Shown: piece by piece, positions 59,138-64,000 of the stretch
Numbering within the stretch: the first letter of the stretch is position 1
Layout: each line of letters starts with the position of its first letter
DNA from: Hydractinia symbiolongicarpus
Lineage: Eukaryota; Cnidaria; Hydrozoa; Anthoathecata; Hydractiniidae
Direction: 5' to 3'
Length of the DNA stretch: 64,000 nucleotides
NCBI RefSeq assembly: GCF_029227915.1
Contig: NC_079877.1
Span: 11,963,351 to 12,027,350, forward strand
Notes under the pieces: generated by a model
What the model was told of the DNA's origin: nothing
Databases searched by the model: none
Seen by the model: only the letters and a program-made list of their open reading frames with translations
Made by a program: the position numbers and the translations under genes

Positions 59138-60195
59138 TTACCATTCGCGCACATGCTCTGGAGGTATTTCAACATCTTCGGGTACTAGCATGAGCTCCTC
59201 CGCCACAAAACTTCGATCAGGTCCATCTGCCAAATAGTATAACAACCTCGTACCTGTCACTATATGGTCAAGTCTATACATCGTTTTGCTCCAGAACGCA
59301 TCCGTCACGAGTCTTTTCGAATCTCCATGTTCCTCGCCGGGTTGCAGGAGGTACAAATAGAGCCTGTCCTCTGGTAGAGGCTTTTCCTCAGAATATTCCT
59401 CGCTTTTTGGAAGTGGTACGCCATCAATCTTAATTGCTTTTGAAGGTTTCATATCGATCATGGTAGTCTTGGTGTTGTTCATGCTTTTCACAATATTGTA
59501 CAGATGCTTGACCCATGTGGTACTAGTTTCGTCAGTGACCAATTCTGCCGCGTCTTGGGGCTTGAATAGCCTTTCGGCGAGTACCTTGTTATACGACTCC
59601 ACGAACGCCGTGAAAGTATGGTGATACTTAGTAGTAGTACGTTTTATTTCAACACCCTTAGCCTCTAACAGGGTACTCACATTTGATTTAAATTCTGAGC
59701 CATTATCCACCTGGAAAATCTTTGGGTATCGGAGAGGTCCTGTTTATAGATATCCTTAAGCATGTCAGCTACCTTACTGACTTTCTTGGTACGCAAGGGT
59801 TTCGCTACCTTATACCTCGAGGCAACATCGATATCTATGAGGATATACTTGTATGTATTACCATATAGCTTGTTATGTGGCATATAGAGCAAGTCGAATT
59901 GGTGCATTTCGTTCGGCTTTGTAATGGTGAAATGTGGGTAATTGATCTTTTTCGGACCTCGAATATGCCTGAGCCATAGCAGCTGTCTGAATAACCAGTG
60001 TATTATTTGTTTCCTTGAGAGGACAGAGCTCTCAACGAGCTTAGCGATTGCCTTGCGTCCAGTCCAAAGACGTTCTGGTTGGTAGTATATTTTGCTTAGT
60101 TTTTCAGCTTCCTTGTCGGTAACAATATGCTTTACTTTTGATATGTTTATTACATATCGAAAACGTTCTGCATTACATGTATTTGTACGCCGCAA
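59138..60195 (-). pseudogene. int: Polinton integrase (retroviral type, DDE), one frameshift
   Basis: Frame one (60195-59730) has HQFDLLYMP (first catalytic Asp) and YKYILIDIDVASRYKVAKPL. A one-base shift near 59725 leads to VDNGSEFKSNVSTLLEAKG (second Asp) and FTAFVESYNKVLAERLF (catalytic Glu). The spacing from VDNGSEF to FVESYNK fits D35E. The C-terminus (YRLDHIVTGTRLLYYLADG) is an SH3/chromo-like fold. The enzyme inserts the element's DNA ends into host DNA. No ATG is fixed; the annotated 5' end is an alternative start and overlaps the next gene's 3' end by about 20 bp. Confidence 0.85.
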
Positions 60196-60570
60196 AACCG
60201 AGGAGGGCCAAGGAACCGATAATTAACGTGAGTTCACCGTCTTGTTGTTGCTTGCTCGGTGTATAAAAATCAGAGAACTTTGAAGCCTTCTTGATCGTGA
60301 CGATAAAGTATTGTCGCATACCATCATCAAGTTCCTTCAGGCTCTGCCTTGCAGCACGTTGTTCCTCGCGTCTTTTATTATACCAATCAATGCGAGCTTG
60401 TCTTTGCCTTACCCAGGCAGCCTGGCTGCTTCAAGCTTTTCAACTGCTAAATCGTGTCTTTTCCTTTCCTCTTCACCATGACCTGAGAGCTTACTGAACA
60501 AATAGTTACTACCGCTGAACGCGAGATCGTTGATTAGTGCACCTCCTGCCATAATCGCTATAGTTGCCAT
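60173..60570 (-). pseudogene. conserved Polinton coiled-coil/membrane protein, one frameshift
   Basis: ATG 60570 opens MATIAIMAGGALINDLAF and NYLFSKLSGHGEEERKRHD. A shift near 60410 leads to WVRQRQARIDWYNKRREEQ, KKASKFSDFYTPSKQQ and a C-terminal helix LTLIIGSLALLGFAAYKY. A central charged coiled coil with hydrophobic ends is evident, about 132 codons. Homologues with the same LSDFY motif are common in cnidarian Polintons as I remember them. The role is unknown, perhaps virion assembly. Confidence 0.6.
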
Positions 60571-60614
60571 TTATTTTGTAGACCAAAGACCTACAAAAAC
60601 AATTTTTTATGCTC

Positions 60615-61892
60615 TTAATATTCTACTGAATGAAAACGACCGTCGAGAATATTCAATTGCGCGTCCATTAAGAGATACACATAACAGTGTATATCACCGA
60701 CAGTACCGTCGGCCTTTTTGGTCATGTGCAAGGTTATACCGTCCGATAACCTTTGCAGAGGCCGCCCACTACCATGTGGGCCCCGATCAGGTGTTGCCCT
60801 GAGATCAATAAATAGCGCATAGCGCTCGGTGAAAAATTGACCTATGGTCACTTCACTATCATGGCACCCAAATAATTCAACGATCTGCTGCAAATGATCT
60901 CGAGGGAGCATAGCATGTGAATACAGCTCATTGGGCTCACCCTCCACCGTGATAGAGATCTTCTCGATTTTGGGATTGTAGAATTGCTCATTGACACCCG
61001 CATAAGCCTTGGATACTCCAGGATCGACGAATAGTAGTAATATACCAAACAAGGATTTAGCAGGTTGATCGACTTGGAGATTATAGGATGTATCACTTTT
61101 CTTCATAGTCACCACTTTACTCCTCAATAATCGTTCGTATGGTAGGGCGAGGCGGCTGTATCACGACATCATAGCGCTCGCCAGATCATCATTTACTACT
61201 TTTTCAAACTCAAGCGAAATGTTAGAGATTTTGTATGTAGCGTCAGCTGCCGTGGCTGCGATTGAGCCCGCGGCTGGTGTACCGGCATCCTTAATGACTT
61301 GATGGTATAAACCGAAATGTAGAAGGAACTGTAGCCTATCGTGGAGTCCATGTTGATAAAACGGGAGATCTCTCGTCAACTCGAAAATTTTCCCCAACGG
61401 AATACAAAAGATGTTTCCGTACGCCGCGGCTATAGCACGCTCCTCATTTGTTCCTACATGGTCAGACGCTTTTACTTGCAACGCACGGATTGTTCCATCA
61501 TTTGGATTTATGCCCTCCAGGATCAGGCTATCTTCCCGATTGAATTTTGATATCCATAGATCACTGTAGACACTGAATATATTATAATCCGCAATATGCT
61601 GGACCTCATTCCCATTCAAAGTAATACGTAGGTCACGAACCAGGGCCTTCTCAATATTACTAAAGATCGTTCTTTTCGTGTTGGTGCCGGTCAATTCCAT
61701 ATCAAATAGTAGTCTGATACTCCCAGGAAATATAACATCGTCTCGACCCATGTTCGGTATTTCCACATAGAGATCCTCCTTCTGGCCAATCATGGACGGT
61801 ACATGACTCACCTTAACCCGCTGCCTCTTGCCTTTGACAGCGAGCATAGTCTTGACTTCCTGATAAGGGCTTAGTCTCCCGAAAACACTCAT
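60615..61892 (-). pseudogene. mcp: Polinton major capsid protein (double jelly-roll type), in-frame TGA
   Basis: One frame from ATG 61892 to 60615, 425 codons, is interrupted only by TGA at 61158-61160. The first half has DLYVEIPNMGRDDVIFPGS and GNEVQHIADYNIFSVYSDLW. The second has NPKIEKISITVEGEPNELY and a C-terminus VYLLMDAQLNILDGRFHS. These are the blocks I associate with the Polinton capsid that folds as two jelly rolls and forms the icosahedral shell. The TGA replaces what would be CGA, so a CpG-type C-to-T change explains it. The gene is divergent from 61924-63175 with only 31 bp between start codons. Confidence 0.75.
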
Positions 61893-61923
61893 TTATTAAT
61901 AGGCAGGCTGGTGGTTGAAATAA

Positions 61924-63175
61924 ATGCCGATTAATCCAATGTATGAAGATGACTTTACGCCAGAGGAAGATATTTAAGACGAAGCCGAGGAGTTTAGTAG
62001 CGACAGCGAGATCCTTCGACCCGAGGATATTTCCGGAACAATCACTACAGCTTCACGAGGTGACACTCTCACTGCAAGGGGTAAACTTCTGAGGTCAAAA
62101 ATTGATGACTTATATGAAGCCCTTGATGAGGAGCTAGGGCAATCGAATGCCAGGCATTACGATAGCTTTACAATAGAAGGTAATCAGCTTGCGTACGATG
62201 GTGTAGAGCTCACGAAACAAAATGGTAAAATTAGGAAAGCTTCCGCGATAGTGAGGGATCTAGGCGTGGGACGATTGCGAGCCATGGGATTCCCCGAATA
62301 TACTACACCACACAAAAGCAGTAAAAAGATGGCTCAGAACCTTGCGCTGGAGGTTGATGTTCTTGTTAAGAAGGGTGAGGAGACTTCGGGTAAAGAGGAT
62401 GGAGAGATGATTGAAATTGAAACAATTGATAGCATTCAAAATTTTGCTCGTGACACAGAGGGTTATGCAGATACTTCGTTCGCGGGCATCGACGATGAGA
62501 TCCCTGATATGAGAAAGTTAAACCTTGACATTGAAAACCTGCAAAAGACTATTAAGGGGGTAAAGGATAAACTTGTACAATATAATAACGAGATAAATAT
62601 GAAAGAGGGTAAGTTGAAAGAACTTAAAAAGCAGAAGCCCGGGGTACTAAGGCTTCAGGACATTAATGATCTTGAGAATGAATTGAAGAAATTGAAGGAA
62701 GATAAGAAGGATGAACTGGGTAGGCACGGTCTTTCCTCCGAGGTTTTTAAGCAACTGAGGTCTATTAAGGCCGAGCTGATGAAGATTGCTGGGGACGATC
62801 TCTCCCTACGAGAAAATCTCAGCATTCTATCCAAAGAGCAAGGGATAACTATAGCAAGCATCGTGAGTGCCATTGGCTTATTAATATCGACCTTGGTCCT
62901 AGCACTCACGGGTGGTGGGGCAGTTGGTGCAGCGGGAGGTAGTGCTGGTGGCAAAGGGTTTGTGAGAAAACAATTAGAGCGTGAAATTTTTATAGCACCT
63001 TGCTGGCAAAGCAGGTGCTGCTTTGTTTGGCGTTATTGGTAGTATAGTATCATCATTTTTCAGGGTAGCCACCAAGGTTGTGGAATTTGTAGCGAGACAT
63101 CTATACATTGCCATCGCGGGAGCTGTAGGTATCGTCGTTGTATACGTGGGGAATAGGAGGAGTAAGAATCGATGA
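61924..63175 (+). pseudogene. conserved Polinton coiled-coil and glycine-rich membrane protein
   Basis: ATG 61924 opens an acidic N-terminus with TAA at 61975-61977. The frame then runs to about 62985 and shifts by one base to end at TGA 63173-63175. Residues about 195-245 (NLQKTIKGVKDKLVQYNNE, ENELKKLKEDKK) are a strong coiled coil. Then KEQGITIASIVSAIGLLIST precedes VLALTGGGAVGAAGG, a membrane or glycine-zipper segment. The shifted C-terminus has a second helix (IAIAGAVGIVVVYVG) and a basic end. The function is unknown; a virion membrane or internal protein is plausible. Confidence 0.65.
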
Positions 63176-63206
63176 AGAATCTAGTATGTTGTTCAACACA
63201 TTAGAC

Positions 63207-63440
63207 CTATTTCTTTATCCAGATGAAAGCGAGGATAAGTCCTACTCCTACCGTAACCAGCTTGGCTTTGGTATCCTCGTAAACAGCAGCTTCCTCGGAG
63301 GATGGTGGAGAGAGGGGTATATCATGTACCTGCTTTCTTGCTATGGGATTGGCAACAGGATGCGGAGCGTTAATATTGGGATTGAGACCAATCTTGAAAT
63401 GGTTCTGACTGATCAGGATCTTGTTGTTAAATCCAGCCAC
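63207..63440 (-). CDS. 77-residue membrane protein, open
   Basis: ATG 63440 opens an uninterrupted frame. The N-terminal half is polar (NNKILISQNHFKIGLNPNI), followed by acidic PPSSEEAAVYEDTK and a C-terminal helix LVTVGVGLILAFIWIKK, giving a tail-anchored layout. Its start overlaps the end of the upstream gene by 28 bp, as in compact virus-like operons. The family is not recognised. Confidence 0.5.
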   Translation of the reverse strand: MAGFNNKILISQNHFKIGLNPNINAPHPVANPIARKQVHDIPLSPPSSEEAAVYEDTKAKLVTVGVGLILAFIWIKK

Positions 63441-64000
63441 ATTTTTCTGATCCTCAGTGACATATCGCTTGGGATCATGTAGACGCCATGGGCAACACTA
63501 TAATCGACCTTGCTTCGGCCATATCTGAGTACGTTCTCGAATTCACTAATTTCTCTACCTGTATTTGTAGGTCTAATCACCAGCTGTTCAAAGGTCGTCA
63601 AGTAAAGCCGTTGGGCATCGATAGAACTGCCTTGATTACCGATAATTCCTGATCGCGCATTGGCTTGGGACTCCAAAATCAAATACGCGTAGCATCGTAC
63701 ACTTTGCGATAACTTTTCAACGCAAATACGTGTAAGACCCTGACTATTTTCGATTACCCACCTACTCCATGAATTATCATCGAAGTAACTAGGTTCTGCA
63801 CCCGGGAAGTCCTCGCGAGTAGCTTGCCAGGAGCTAACAATTGTCTCATTTTTCCATTCTTGCTCATTTTGATTATTGAAGGGGTTATTCGAAAGATTAA
63901 AGCGGGAAGAGCCTGGTGAAGGAATCTCTAGCTCTTCGAGGATCTTCCGAATTTGGAAGTATATATGGAATCGGTAAACGGCGTGCACAAGCGGTAAAGG
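63413..64000 (-). CDS. conserved Polinton protein, cut by the window end
   Basis: The frame is open for at least 190 codons and continues past 64000, so the start is unseen. YRFHIYFQIRKILEELEIP, SRFNLSNNPFNN, WSRWVIENSQGLTRICVEKL and GRSKVDYSVAHGVYMIPSDM are block motifs I recall from a conserved Polinton protein of the capsid region (perhaps a minor capsid/penton). No enzyme motif is present. The seen part has no lesion. Confidence 0.6.
   Translation of the reverse strand, partial: PLPLVHAVYRFHIYFQIRKILEELEIPSPGSSRFNLSNNPFNNQNEQEWKNETIVSSWQATREDFPGAEPSYFDDNSWSRWVIENSQGLTRICVEKLSQSVRCYAYLILESQANARSGIIGNQGSSIDAQRLYLTTFEQLVIRPTNTGREISEFENVLRYGRSKVDYSVAHGVYMIPSDMSLRIRKMWLDLTTRS

Larger units (their letters stand above)
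50530..64000. mobile_element. decayed Polinton/Maverick element, left part; right end outside window
   Basis: This block encodes polymerase B, retroviral-type integrase, packaging ATPase and major capsid protein, the defining Polinton set. It also encodes HNH, BRO and small membrane proteins. It is compact, uses both strands and is visibly less AT-rich than its surroundings. The left end lies somewhere between 50,530 and 50,880. A terminal inverted repeat cannot be tested because the other end is not in the window. I found no adenovirus-type maturation protease. At least a dozen stops and frameshifts show long inactivity. Confidence 0.9.

Noticed and set aside
50530-64000. Selenocysteine or stop-codon readthrough as explanation of internal stops
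   Set aside because: TAA, TAG and TGA are all involved and frameshifts occur too, so decay is simpler.
50530-64000. Adenovirus-type maturation protease expected in a Polinton
   Set aside because: I searched the open frames by eye and found no convincing catalytic motif; it may be beyond the window.

Overview
This window looks like nuclear DNA of a cnidarian, most likely a colonial hydrozoan such as Hydractinia (inference). It is AT-rich, its split genes have clear GT-AG junctions, and it is loaded with DNA transposons, retroelements and microsatellites. The genus rests on a tandem family of immunoglobulin-superfamily receptors that resemble the hydrozoan allorecognition (Alr) proteins. These have a leader exon, a cysteine-less V-like domain, an I-set-like domain, a fibronectin-III-like spacer, one membrane helix and a tyrosine tail with ITAM-like spacing. 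No database search was possible, so family names rest on motifs read by eye.

From 1 to about 50.2 kb there are traces of at least six copies of that gene, all on the minus strand, head to tail. Copy 1 shows only an intact leader exon (3.8 kb); the rest would lie outside the window or is lost. Copy 2 (5.7-13.0 kb) keeps four open 3' exons, but its first-domain exon is replaced by a LINE fragment plus a Penelope-like retroelement and its leader has a stop. Copy 3 (16.2-21.5 kb) is a pseudogene with many lesions. Copy 4 (25.9 kb) is an orphan leader relic. Copy 5 (32.65-43.09 kb) is the only copy that reads through completely: six exons, every junction phase 1, 448 residues. Copy 6 (45.0-49.0 kb) is decayed. 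A conserved AT-rich block lies about 60-150 bp upstream of five of the leader ATGs.

The introns and spaces of the cluster carry dated insertions. They include a nearly intact Penelope-like element with GIY-YIG endonuclease and hammerhead-like terminal repeats, a Ginger1-type transposon flanked by CCGG with a Ulp1-like region, a PIF/Harbinger element, two piggyBac-type MITEs (TTAA), a 758-bp palindrome-rich MITE (6-bp duplication), another inverted-repeat element, Helitron-like termini, a histone H1 retrocopy and long (TA)n tracts. Because the receptor copies are paralogous, one copy often shows the empty site of an insertion in another.

From about 50.5 kb to the window end the composition becomes less AT-rich and compact, virus-like coding begins: a decayed Polinton/Maverick. 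Plus strand: protein-primed-type DNA polymerase B with a long multidomain N-terminus, two HNH endonucleases, several small membrane proteins, an A32/FtsK-type packaging ATPase and a BRO-family protein. Minus strand: retroviral-type integrase, a coiled-coil membrane protein and the double-jelly-roll-type major capsid protein. These are followed by a divergent coiled-coil/glycine-rich membrane protein, a small membrane protein and a conserved protein cut by the window end. The ancestor could replicate, integrate and probably package DNA; nearly every large gene now has frameshifts or stops, so this copy is a fossil. The right terminus is outside the window.
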